This document shows, piece by piece, positions 40,478 to 49,031 of a stretch of 64,000 nucleotides of DNA. Where the stretch lies: the NCBI RefSeq assembly GCF_016889765.1, contig NZ_CP069533.1, positions 2,418,001-2,482,000 of the forward strand, written 5' to 3'. This DNA is from Corynebacterium minutissimum (GTDB lineage Bacteria > Actinomycetota > Actinomycetes > Mycobacteriales > Mycobacteriaceae). The translations under genes were made by a program, and so were the position numbers. Under the pieces are notes generated by a model. The model was given only the letters and a program-made list of their open reading frames with translations. It searched no databases and had not been told where the DNA came from. Each line of letters starts with the position of its first letter. Position 1 is the stretch's first letter.

Positions 40478-42073
40478 CTACTGGTTCTGGGGCTGCTCGG
40501 CCCGGGGCTGGTCGAAGAAGCCCGGGGCATCGGCGGTGTTTACCTCGCCGGTGCGCAGGTAGTTAACCACAATGTTGTCAACGGCCTGGTTGCCTACGGC
40601 GAAGTGGCCGTGGCCGGGGCCATGGACGGTGACCACGCGGGACTGCATCGGATCCGACAGCCCACGGAAGTGAGCGTACGGGGTCTGCGGGTCACCGGTG
40701 GATTGGATCTGCAGTGGCTTGGTGGCGAGGTTGGCACCGTTCACGGCCACCGGCTTGGTGATGGGGGCGCGGCCGCCGCAGCCGGAGCCGGAGGAGTACA
40801 GCGAGTTGAACAAGGTGAACGGGTCCAGGGTGAAGTAGTTCGACCACAGGAAGGCCGGGATGGTGGTCGGATCCGACGGCGCAGTGTTCTCATTGCACAT
40901 GATGATGTTCTGCATGCTCGTCGCATTCAGAATGGCCTGTTGAGCCTGCTTCGGGTCCTGCGGGCCTTCCTTGGCTGCTTCTTCAAAGTTGATGGGCTCA
41001 ATGCCGGCAATGTGCTTAGCCAGTGTTTCCCATGCCTCTGGGCGCGGCAGAAGCTCACGGGTGGTGTTCAGCGTAGGGGAGGTTACCTGTAGTGCCTGCG
41101 GGTTGCGAGCCCTGCCTGCCAAGTGCTCTGCCTGCACGCGCAGCTGGCCGGTAGCAGTCATAATGTTTGCGCCTGGCTGGCCAGCGAACTCAAGGCCCGG
41201 TGGGAGGTCACCAATCTGTGCATCCGGCGGGAGGACGGTGGGGCGCACGCCGGCCTCGGCAGCGACAACCTGGGACCAGCGCTCATACGCCTTCAGCGGA
41301 GTTTTACCAGCGTGGTAGGTGGCGTCATTCTTCGCCATGTAGGTGAAGAAATCTTCCAGGGCGTTTTCGTAGCCCGCCTGTTGGGAGGCGAAGATTCCGT
41401 TCCAGGCCATGTTCGGATTCATGCCGGAATCGAGCACCATCTTGTCGGTGTGCTGCGGGAACAAGGTGGCGTAGGTCGAGCCCAAGAAGGTGCCGTAGGA
41501 CAGACCAGCGATGTTGATGCGCTCCTCGCCGAGTGCCTGGCGCACGACCTCCCAGTCACGGGCAGTGTTTTCTGTGGTGATGGAGTCGGTGTAACCAGGG
41601 GTGTTCTTCTCACAATCCTGGCGGGTGATGGCGCCAATCTGCGTCAGCGCAACGATTGGGTTATCACCCGGGTTGCTTGCCGTGCAGTTGACGGGCGCGG
41701 ACTCGCGCAAGCCACGCGGCTGCACACCAATGATATCGAACTCCTGCTCAATCTCTTTCGGCCATGCGGCGTTGTTGACCCAGCCATAAGCGTCACCGTT
41801 CGGACCACCCGGGTTGGTGAACAGGCTGCCCTTGCGCGCACCCGTTGCCTTCAGGCGGATAAAACCAACCTCAATGGTGCCCTTGTCCGGGGCATCGTAG
41901 TAGGTCGGTACGGTCACATGACCGCATTCAGCACGCTCATGGTCAACCCCCTCTGGACACTCTCCCCACGTGATGGTGGGCTGGTCAGCGTGGGCAACGG
42001 TGGGAACGGCTACTAAGCCGGCAGCCAGAGCTACAGGGCCTAGAACCGAGCCCAGAACGCGAGAAAGGCGCAT
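40478..42073 (-). CDS. Secreted alpha/beta hydrolase, tripeptidyl-aminopeptidase type (paralogue)
   Basis: The 531-residue protein has a signal peptide ending near VAHADQ (residue 29) and the same catalytic frame as its downstream neighbour: NPGGPNGDA, nucleophile GLSYGT, Asp in STGDPQTPY and His in VHGPGHGHF. The C-terminus is Gln/Pro-rich (FDQPRAEQPQNQ). The two proteins are alike along the whole length and arose by tandem duplication. In both, the first codons are ATGCGCCTTTCTC. Role: extracellular peptide or ester hydrolysis. AGGAG precedes the ATG. Confidence 0.9.
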   Translation of the reverse strand: MRLSRVLGSVLGPVALAAGLVAVPTVAHADQPTITWGECPEGVDHERAECGHVTVPTYYDAPDKGTIEVGFIRLKATGARKGSLFTNPGGPNGDAYGWVNNAAWPKEIEQEFDIIGVQPRGLRESAPVNCTASNPGDNPIVALTQIGAITRQDCEKNTPGYTDSITTENTARDWEVVRQALGEERINIAGLSYGTFLGSTYATLFPQHTDKMVLDSGMNPNMAWNGIFASQQAGYENALEDFFTYMAKNDATYHAGKTPLKAYERWSQVVAAEAGVRPTVLPPDAQIGDLPPGLEFAGQPGANIMTATGQLRVQAEHLAGRARNPQALQVTSPTLNTTRELLPRPEAWETLAKHIAGIEPINFEEAAKEGPQDPKQAQQAILNATSMQNIIMCNENTAPSDPTTIPAFLWSNYFTLDPFTLFNSLYSSGSGCGGRAPITKPVAVNGANLATKPLQIQSTGDPQTPYAHFRGLSDPMQSRVVTVHGPGHGHFAVGNQAVDNIVVNYLRTGEVNTADAPGFFDQPRAEQPQNQ

Positions 42074-42124
42074 AGAACAAGGCTCCTAAAATGGTGAGTA
42101 GGTACTCGCCTTATCCTATGCGCC
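42067..42124 (-). promoter_or_regulatory. Promoter/leader of hydrolase 2 flanked by GGCGCATA/TATGCGCC
   Basis: The same 8-bp arms as in the paralogue lie at 42067-42074 (over the start codon) and 42117-42124. On the minus strand the upstream arm overlaps TAGGAT, a probable -10 box. AGGAG lies between the arms. Confidence 0.55.
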
Positions 42125-42188
42125 ATGGGTGATGTAAGACAGCTAAGTCAGCATGGAGGAGGGGGAGTGGCTACCCCCGTTTACCTCA

Positions 42189-42830
42189 CTACTTAACAAT
42201 CACCACAATGAGATCACGCGGACCGTGGACACCCTCCACGCGGCTGAGCTCAATATCGGACGTCGCCGACGGGCCGGAAATCCACGTAGCCGGGCGCTCC
42301 GGGTTCATGCGGGAGACAACCTCCGGGATGCCGTACACGATCTGGTCGTCGCGCACGATGCAGATGTGGCGGTCCGGGACCAGAGTCAGGGCACGGCGGC
42401 CACAGAGTTCGTTGGACTCCAGGACGATGGTGCCGGTCTGTGCCGAGGTGACGTGGGACTCGGTAAGCACCGCGTCAACGTCGTTCAGCTCGCGCGGATC
42501 CTTGGCATTGTCATCCGGGTTGGTAGTGCCCTCGAAACCATTGAGTAGGCCGGTATCGATACCAGGCGCATAGGTAACGGTGGAGCAGCCACGGTCCTTC
42601 AGGATGTCCACAATCGTGGAATTGAGCCCGGCCTCGTCGGTGACGTGGACGTCAGCCTTGTAGTCCTCGAGGCGGTCGACGAGCATGTCGCGCAGTTCAT
42701 CGTCGCTCAGCGTGCCTTCACGCTGGTACTCACGCGGAACCTCGACGTGGTCCGGCAATCCGGCCTGCTTCTGAGCAGAAGAGATGCGCTTCAGAATCTC
42801 TTCCTTGGCGGCGCTGTTCTTGGTGGTCAC
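42189..42830 (-). CDS. lutC: Lactate utilisation protein C (LUD domain)
   Basis: The 213-residue protein is a LUD-domain (DUF162) protein corresponding to LutC. The conserved C-terminal part is visible (ADIQ-type positions replaced by AVLTESHVTSAQTGTIVLES, then PDRHICIVRDDQIV and GPSATSDIELSRVEGVHGP). LutABC together oxidise L-lactate to pyruvate and allow growth on lactate. The start is GTG 42830, overlapping the lutB stop as GTGA, so translation is coupled. It is the last gene of the operon. Confidence 0.92.
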   Translation of the reverse strand: MTTKNSAAKEEILKRISSAQKQAGLPDHVEVPREYQREGTLSDDELRDMLVDRLEDYKADVHVTDEAGLNSTIVDILKDRGCSTVTYAPGIDTGLLNGFEGTTNPDDNAKDPRELNDVDAVLTESHVTSAQTGTIVLESNELCGRRALTLVPDRHICIVRDDQIVYGIPEVVSRMNPERPATWISGPSATSDIELSRVEGVHGPRDLIVVIVK

Positions 42831-44332
42831 TTGATGCCCTCCTTCTTGGCTTGGGCGAGGAGTTCTTGGGCTTCGTCAGAGTTGAACCACTGACGGAAGG
42901 ACTTCTTCGGCGGAACGGCAGTATCGCGTACATCGGACCAACCGGACATGAACAGCGGCAGCTTGTCGATGACACCGTTGAAACCACCAAGGACGCGACC
43001 CAGAGCCACCATGTGGGTGACCTGGTTCCATATCTTCGGGTTGGTCCACAGAAGCTGCGGAACCTTGAAGATCTTCTCCTCGATCGGCGGGGTCGCGTTG
43101 GTGACCTTCTGGTGGCGGTTTTCCAGAATCACCTGGGAAAGCGGGATGCGTACCGGGCAGACCTCGTCGCAACGGCCACACAGCGAGCAGGCATAGGGCA
43201 AGCTTGCCGACGGATCGTTGTGGTCCTTCATGCCCGTCAACTGCGGCGTCAGGGAGATACCAATCGGGCCCGGGTAGACGGAGCCGTAGGCGTGGCCACC
43301 GGCGCGCTCGTAGACCGGGCAGACGTTGAGGCAGGCGGAGCAGCGGATGCACTTGAGCGCCTGGCTGCCCACCGGAGAAGACAGGGCAGCGGTGCGGCCA
43401 TTGTCCAGGAGAACCAGGTGGAAGTTCTGCGGGCCGTCACCTTCGGTCACGCCGGACCACATCGAGGTGTACGGGTTCATGCGCTCAGCGGTGGAGGAGC
43501 GTGGCAGCAGCTGAAGGAATACCTCAAGATCCTGGAACGTCGGAACGAGTTTCTCAATACCCATGACGGTAATGAGGGTCTCCGGCAGGGTCAGACACAT
43601 ACGGCCGTTGCCCTCGGACTCTACGATGTTGATGGTGCCGGTCTCGGCCACACCGAAGTTTGCGCCGGAGATGGCAACCTTGGCCTTCATGAACTGCTCG
43701 CGCAGGAACTGGCGGGATGCCTCAGCCAGCTCAGCAGGCTCGGCTTTGAGGGAGTCATCGGTATTCGGCATCTTGTTGACGAAGATGTCACGGATTTCCG
43801 CACGGTTGCGGTGAATAGCCGGGACCAGAATGTGGGACGGCTTATCCTCACCCAGCTGGACGATGAGCTCCGCCAGGTCGGTTTCGCGGGCGTGGATGCC
43901 GGCTTCTTCGAGGTGCTCGTTGAGCGCGATTTCCTGGGTAGCCATGGACTTGACCTTGACCACGTCGGTCTCGCCGGTCTCCCTAATGAGCCCCTCGATG
44001 ATCTCGTTGGCTTCCTTAGCATCACGTGCCCAGTGCACGATGCCGCCTCGCTTGGTCACTTGCTCCTCAAACTGGAGAAGGAGCTCGCTCATGCGGGCGC
44101 CGACGTCCTCCTTGAGGGCGGAACCAGCGTCACGCAACTGCTCCCAGTCCGGGGTCTCATCGACAGCGCCCTGGCGCTTGTTACGAATGGTGGTGGTGGC
44201 GTGGTGGAGGTTGCGGCGCTGGGTAGCGTTATTAAGACCGACGTGTGCCAGCGGCACAAAAGCCTTGGAACCGCGCAGGTTGCCGTAACCTTCGGGCGCG
44301 CGCGGCGGGGTGGTGTCGAGGAAGGAAGTCAT
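42827..44332 (-). CDS. lutB: Lactate utilisation iron-sulfur protein B
   Basis: The 501-residue protein has an N-terminal LUD domain (about 60-300, with EGNGRMCLTLPE) and a ferredoxin-like part with two 4Fe-4S motifs near residues 330-400, CIRCSACLNVCPVYE and CSLCGRCDEVCPVRIPL. A C-terminal domain of LutB type completes it. It would pass electrons from lactate to the quinone pool or another acceptor. Its ATG shares one base with the lutA stop (TAATG). Length and motif order are as expected. Confidence 0.94.
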   Translation of the reverse strand: MTSFLDTTPPRAPEGYGNLRGSKAFVPLAHVGLNNATQRRNLHHATTTIRNKRQGAVDETPDWEQLRDAGSALKEDVGARMSELLLQFEEQVTKRGGIVHWARDAKEANEIIEGLIRETGETDVVKVKSMATQEIALNEHLEEAGIHARETDLAELIVQLGEDKPSHILVPAIHRNRAEIRDIFVNKMPNTDDSLKAEPAELAEASRQFLREQFMKAKVAISGANFGVAETGTINIVESEGNGRMCLTLPETLITVMGIEKLVPTFQDLEVFLQLLPRSSTAERMNPYTSMWSGVTEGDGPQNFHLVLLDNGRTAALSSPVGSQALKCIRCSACLNVCPVYERAGGHAYGSVYPGPIGISLTPQLTGMKDHNDPSASLPYACSLCGRCDEVCPVRIPLSQVILENRHQKVTNATPPIEEKIFKVPQLLWTNPKIWNQVTHMVALGRVLGGFNGVIDKLPLFMSGWSDVRDTAVPPKKSFRQWFNSDEAQELLAQAKKEGIK

Positions 44333-45117
44333 TAGAGCATCTTCTCCTTAGAGTAGGCCGCGGACTCTGGGGTCCACGGGTGTTCCTTGGTGGAGGCGAG
44401 GATCTCAGCCAAGTGAATGGCGCGCACGCCAGCACGCTGACGTGACAGGGCACCACCGATGTTCATGAGACAGGAAGAGTCACCACCGGTGACGAACTCG
44501 GCTGCGGTTTCGCGGACGTGGCGAGTCTTATCACCAACCATGGCCGCGGAGACCTCTGCGTTCTTGAGGGCGAAGGTACCGCCGAAGCCGCAGCACTCTT
44601 CCTTGTTAGGAAGCTCCACCAAGTCGATTCCCTCGACTTCCTGCAGTAGCTGATAGGGGCGGTCACCAAGCTTGAGGAAGCGCAGGCCGTGGCAGGAAGG
44701 GTGGTAGGTCACGCGGTGCGGGAAGAACGCGCCCACGTTGGTTACGCCGGCGACGTCCACGAGGAATTCCGGCAGGTCCAGGGTCTTTTCTGAGGTCTTC
44801 TTAGCGCCATCGACATCAGCGGCGGTGCCGAAGCGTTGAGCAATCATCGTGTGCTGCTCGCGCACTGCTCCTACGCAGGAGCCGGAGGAAGAAACCACGT
44901 AATCGATGGACGGATCAGCAAAGGCGTCCGCATAGGAGCGGATCATGCCTAGCGTTTCCTTCTGGTAACCGGTGTTGATGTGCATCTGACCGCAGCAGGT
45001 CTGCTCTTCGGGGAAGACCACGTCATAGCCTAGACGGGACAGGACGAGGGCCGTGGCCTTGTGCGCATCGGGGAACAGAGAATCACCGATACAGGTGGAA
45101 AACAATGCTATTCGCAT
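44332..45117 (-). CDS. lutA: Lactate utilisation protein A (Cys-rich domain)
   Basis: From ATG 45117 the product is 261 residues. It has two CCG-type motifs, EEQTCCGQMH near residue 41 and KEECCGFGGTF near 190, which ligate an iron-sulfur cluster as in heterodisulfide reductase subunit B and glycolate oxidase GlcF. AAGGAG precedes the start. The longer frame to 45258 lies in the leader. lutA heads the lutABC operon. Confidence 0.93.
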   Translation of the reverse strand: MRIALFSTCIGDSLFPDAHKATALVLSRLGYDVVFPEEQTCCGQMHINTGYQKETLGMIRSYADAFADPSIDYVVSSSGSCVGAVREQHTMIAQRFGTAADVDGAKKTSEKTLDLPEFLVDVAGVTNVGAFFPHRVTYHPSCHGLRFLKLGDRPYQLLQEVEGIDLVELPNKEECCGFGGTFALKNAEVSAAMVGDKTRHVRETAAEFVTGGDSSCLMNIGGALSRQRAGVRAIHLAEILASTKEHPWTPESAAYSKEKML

Positions 45118-45434
45118 TAGTGTTGCGCTCCTTATCTGCCCCACGCGTCCGCTGTCGTCTCCATGGAGAGAGTTTGTACATGGTAGACAGCGGTGCGCAG
45201 AACATGTGCCTACAGGTATAGGCAGAATTCTACCGTGGAAAATCGTTTTTCTCGACACGAAAAATTCCCACTACCTGGCACTTTAACGCAACATTAATGT
45301 TGTGAAATTCTTACGTGCACAGATGCTGACACATCAGCCGCCGAGCAGTAAGGACTACTCAGCGGCTGGTGGAGCGGATGCGCCCGAATCCGGGGGCAGG
45401 CGTTCTAAGGAGTGCGCGGTGTGCTGACCATTTT
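45118..45434. other. lutA promoter region with a 14-bp palindrome
   Basis: These 317 bp between lldP and lutA hold no gene. CAACATTAATGTTG at 45289-45302 is a perfect palindrome and a good operator candidate for the lut operon. At 45335-45367 a hairpin (CAGCCGC..GCGGCTG, extended with two C-A mismatches) may end lldP transcription, though it has no T-run. Confidence 0.55.
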
Positions 45435-47096
45435 CTACGGAACGAGGAAGCCCAGAACGTTGGTCATGAGGAAGACGATGATGCAGACGACGGCAAGGAA
45501 GGCTACGGAGTAGCCCACGACGGCCTTGAAGATGCGGGACTCCTCGCCTTCCATCTTCACTGCGGTAGCGGCAATGGCCAGGGACTGCGGAGAAATCATC
45601 TTGCCCACAACACCACCTGAGGTGTTGGCTGCCAGCATGAGATCCGGGTTGACGCCAATACGGTCGGCGGCGGTGACCTGCAGGTTGGCAAAGAGCGCAT
45701 TGGCGGAGGTATCGGAACCTGTCACGGCGGTACCAATCCAACCCAGGACCGGGGAGAAGAGTGCGAAGATGCCACCGACGGATGCTACGAACTGACCAAT
45801 GGAAATGGTCTGGCCCGAGTAGTTCATGGTGTACGCCAGCGCCAGAACCAAGATGATGGTCAGTGCGGAGAACTTCATGCGGTTGATAACTTCGCCGAAC
45901 TTCGCCAGCGGCTCGGAGGCCTCCAGCGTGTAGCGGCCGTTCTCGTTAAAGGCCATGTAGATGATAGCCACGATGATGCCGGAGATGAGAAGCAAGGTGC
46001 CCGGGTTGCCCAAGACGTTGAACTTGAAGGCGGTGTCCATGGCGTTGCCGTCGGCGTCGATAATGGTGCCGTCGAGAAGCGGCCACGGGATGTTGAGCTG
46101 GATGAAACCGAAGATGGCTGGCCACGCAGTGGCTACGGCGAAGACGGCGGTGACAACCGCGTAGGGCAGCAGCGCCATCCAGATGCGGCGGCCGTTAAGA
46201 TCGGACACCTCTTCCTGGGCGGGCAGCTCCATGCGCTCACGCAGGCTGTCGACGCCCTTGGGCTTCCATACACGCAGGAAGAGGAAGCCCGCGCCCAGGG
46301 AGACAATGCAGGCCACGACGTTGGTGAGCTGGTAGGCGAAGAACGTGGCGGCTGCCCACTGCGCGATGGCGAAGGACACACCGATGACCGCGGCGGCGGG
46401 GCCGGCTTCCTTGACGCCACGCATGCCGTCGAGGATGAAAAGGATGAAGAAGGGCACGACCGCAGCGATGAGCAGCACCTGCAGGGAGATCAGGCTGGCG
46501 ATGTCCGCGGTCTGCTCGGCGGTACGGCCGCCGACGGAACCGGCGGTGGTGACCGGGATGCCCACAGCACCAAAGGCCACCGGGGCGGTGTTCGCAATCA
46601 ACACGGTGGTGGCGGCCTTTAGGGGCTTCACACCCAGCGCCAGGATCATCGTGGCGGTAATAGCCACCGGTGCACCGAAGCCGGCGAGGGCCTCCAGCAG
46701 GCCACCGAAGCAGAAAGCAATGAGGATGGCCTGGATACGGATATCGCCATCGCCCAAGAGGTCGAAGGTCTTACGTAGGTCCTCGAAGCGGCCGGACGAC
46801 ACGGTCACTTCGTAGAACCAAATGGCGGTGATGATGACCCAAACGATGGGGAAGAGGCCGAAGAGGCCGCCGCGTAGTGCGGAGGACAGTGCCATATCGG
46901 CAGGCATGCCGATGCCGAAGATGGCGATGAGAAGCGCCACAAGGAGTGCGACTGCTCCCGAGGTGTGAGCGCGGGCTTTGAGGCCCAGCAGCATGATGAA
47001 GAACGCGATCAGCGGCAGGGTAGAGACCGCAGCGGTGGCTCCCACGCTGCCAGCGATGGCATCGGTGGTGATGTTGAAGGTTGACATAAAGCTCAA
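45435..47096 (-). CDS. lldP: L-lactate permease
   Basis: The 553-residue protein has at least 12 hydrophobic segments and matches the LldP/LctP lactate permease family: AFCFGGLLEALAGFGAPVAI, FSPVLGWIGTAVTGSDTSAN and the late NTSGGVVGKMISPQSLAIA. It takes up L-lactate, probably with protons, and supplies the LutABC enzymes encoded directly downstream. The end (NVLGFLVP) is normal for the family. The ribosome-binding site before ATG 47096 is weak. Confidence 0.93.
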   Translation of the reverse strand: MSFMSTFNITTDAIAGSVGATAAVSTLPLIAFFIMLLGLKARAHTSGAVALLVALLIAIFGIGMPADMALSSALRGGLFGLFPIVWVIITAIWFYEVTVSSGRFEDLRKTFDLLGDGDIRIQAILIAFCFGGLLEALAGFGAPVAITATMILALGVKPLKAATTVLIANTAPVAFGAVGIPVTTAGSVGGRTAEQTADIASLISLQVLLIAAVVPFFILFILDGMRGVKEAGPAAAVIGVSFAIAQWAAATFFAYQLTNVVACIVSLGAGFLFLRVWKPKGVDSLRERMELPAQEEVSDLNGRRIWMALLPYAVVTAVFAVATAWPAIFGFIQLNIPWPLLDGTIIDADGNAMDTAFKFNVLGNPGTLLLISGIIVAIIYMAFNENGRYTLEASEPLAKFGEVINRMKFSALTIILVLALAYTMNYSGQTISIGQFVASVGGIFALFSPVLGWIGTAVTGSDTSANALFANLQVTAADRIGVNPDLMLAANTSGGVVGKMISPQSLAIAATAVKMEGEESRIFKAVVGYSVAFLAVVCIIVFLMTNVLGFLVP

Positions 47097-47327
47097 TTCA
47101 CAGTGTTTCCCGCTTTTCCTCCACGTACTGCGTGGTCACTGTGAAGTAGTGACCTGTACGGAGGAGGAGGTGCGAGGCGATGGAACGATACAGTTAGCGT
47201 GTTTAGCGTAGAACCTCACACCCTCATGTGCCGCATTATTCACCTGATGGGGGTGAGTGCGCTAGTTAACGTTTGAGCGTCCCGAGTACGCGAGCAGCCT
47301 GATCGTGCCTCCCAGCGGCAAGGACGA

Positions 47328-47333
47328 TAGACT
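47328..47333 (+). promoter_or_regulatory. -10 box TAGACT of a leaderless argS transcript
   Basis: TAGACT ends 8 nt before ATG 47342, with no ribosome-binding site between. Confidence 0.45.
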
Positions 47334-47341
47334 TTGGCCCT

Positions 47342-49003
47342 ATGAATCCTGAAGATCTTTCCGCCCTGATCAAAGAGACCGCTGCGGCCGTCCTTACCGA
47401 GCATGAGCTGGACGCCTTCGTCCTGCCGGAGACCGTGACCGTCGAGCGCCCGCGTAACCCGGAGCACGGTGACTACGCCACGAACCTGGCCCTCCAGGTG
47501 GCCAAGAAGGCCGGTGCCCAGCCCCGCGAGCTGGCGCAGTGGTTGGCAGATGCCCTCGCCGGCAACGATGCCATCGATGAAGCCTCCATCGCAGGCCCGG
47601 GATTCCTCAACATTCGCCTTGCCGCCGCAGCGCAGGGCGCTATTGTGGCCCAGGTCCTCAACGGCGGTGCAGACTTCGGTAGCAACACCACCTACCAGGG
47701 CACGAAGATCAACCTGGAGTTCGTTTCCGCGAACCCGACTGGCCCGATCCACCTGGGTGGTACCCGCTGGGCCGCCGTGGGTGACTCGCTCGGCCGCGTG
47801 CTCGAAGCCTCCGGCGCGGAAGTTACCCGCGAGTACTACTTCAACGACCACGGCGGACAGATCGACCGCTTTGCGCGTTCGCTGGTGGCCGCCGCCAAGG
47901 GCGAACCCACCCCGGAGGACGGTTACGGCGGCGACTATATTAAGGAAATCGCGCAGGGCGTGCTCGAACAGAACCCGGACGCCCTCGACGGTGGCGATGC
48001 CGAAGTGCAGGAAGCCTTCCGCTCGGCGGGCGTGGAGATGATGTTCGCCCAAATTAAGGAGTCCCTCCACGAGTTCGGCGTGGACTTCGACGTCTACTTC
48101 CACGAGAATTCCCTCTTCGAGTCCGGCGCGGTGGAAAAGTCCATCCAGAAGCTCAAGGACAACGGCAAGCTCTACGAGTCCGAGGGCGCATGGTGGCTGA
48201 AGTCCACCGAGTACGGCGATGACAAGGACCGCGTGGTTATTAAGTCCGATGGCAATGCCGCCTACATCGCCGGTGATATCGCCTACGTGGCCGATAAGTT
48301 CGACCGCGGACACGACCTGGCCATCTACATGCTGGGCGCGGACCATCACGGCTACATCGCTCGCTTGCGCGCATCCGCCCAGGCTCTCGGGTACAACCCA
48401 GAGGCCGTCGAGGTCCTCATCGGCCAGATGGTTAACCTGGTCCGCGATGGCCAGGCGGTGAAGATGTCCAAGCGTGCGGGCACTGTCATTACCCTCGATG
48501 ATCTTGTTGAAGCCATCGGCGTCGACGGTGCGCGCTACTCCCTGGTGCGCTCCTCCGTGGACTCCAGCCTGGACATCGACTTAGGCCTGTGGGCTTCCCA
48601 GTCGGCGGATAACCCAGTCTACTACGTGCAGTACGGCCACGCCCGCATTTGTTCCATCCTGCGTAAGGCAGCGGAACTGGGCTTCGACACCGCCGCGCTT
48701 GCCGACGCCCCCCTCGACCTCCTCACCCACGACAAGGAAGGCGATCTCATCCGCACTCTGGGCGAGTTCCCCGAGGTGGTGGCTACCGCAGCGACCCTGC
48801 GCGAGCCGCACCGCATCGCGCGCTACGCCGAGGAACTGGCAGCCGTCTTCCACCGCTTCTATGACCAGTGCCAGGTGCTGCCGAAGACTGATGAAGCGAC
48901 CGAGCCGATTCACTCCGCGCGCCTCGCCCTGGCCAACGCCACCCGCCAGGTCATGGCCAATGCCTTGACCATGGTGGGGGTTAGCGCACCGGAGAAGATG
49001 TAA
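47342..49003 (+). CDS. argS: Arginyl-tRNA synthetase
   Basis: The 553-residue protein is a class I aminoacyl-tRNA synthetase. The N-terminal domain (about 1-100) is the ArgRS-specific tRNA-binding part. The HIGH motif appears as HLGG at 137-140 after SANPTGP, and KMSKR is complete at 374-378. The C-terminal helical domain binds the anticodon. It charges tRNA-Arg with arginine. argS-lysA in this order is characteristic of Corynebacterium. Its last codons are duplicated in tandem just past the stop. Confidence 0.96.
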   Translation: MNPEDLSALIKETAAAVLTEHELDAFVLPETVTVERPRNPEHGDYATNLALQVAKKAGAQPRELAQWLADALAGNDAIDEASIAGPGFLNIRLAAAAQGAIVAQVLNGGADFGSNTTYQGTKINLEFVSANPTGPIHLGGTRWAAVGDSLGRVLEASGAEVTREYYFNDHGGQIDRFARSLVAAAKGEPTPEDGYGGDYIKEIAQGVLEQNPDALDGGDAEVQEAFRSAGVEMMFAQIKESLHEFGVDFDVYFHENSLFESGAVEKSIQKLKDNGKLYESEGAWWLKSTEYGDDKDRVVIKSDGNAAYIAGDIAYVADKFDRGHDLAIYMLGADHHGYIARLRASAQALGYNPEAVEVLIGQMVNLVRDGQAVKMSKRAGTVITLDDLVEAIGVDGARYSLVRSSVDSSLDIDLGLWASQSADNPVYYVQYGHARICSILRKAAELGFDTAALADAPLDLLTHDKEGDLIRTLGEFPEVVATAATLREPHRIARYAEELAAVFHRFYDQCQVLPKTDEATEPIHSARLALANATRQVMANALTMVGVSAPEKM

Positions 49004-49021
49004 GACGGAGAAGATGTAAGA
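48990..49021 (+). repeat. Exact 16-bp tandem duplication over the argS stop codon
   Basis: CGGAGAAGATGTAAGA occurs at 48990-49005 and again at 49006-49021, and the next base continues the match. The first copy contains the last argS codons and stop. The second is noncoding and ends about 10 nt before lysA. Confidence 0.95.
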
Positions 49022-49031
49022 CAAGGTATCG

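Noticed and set aside
42851..44335. Plus-strand frame of 494 codons opposite lutB
   Set aside because: lutB has both iron-sulfur motifs and coupled neighbours on the minus strand. The plus frame has no recognisable domain.
45355..45741. Possible frameshift at the end of lldP giving a longer tail
   Set aside because: LldP ends normally with NVLGFLVP. The alternative-frame tail is Pro/Ala-rich and has no support as a domain.
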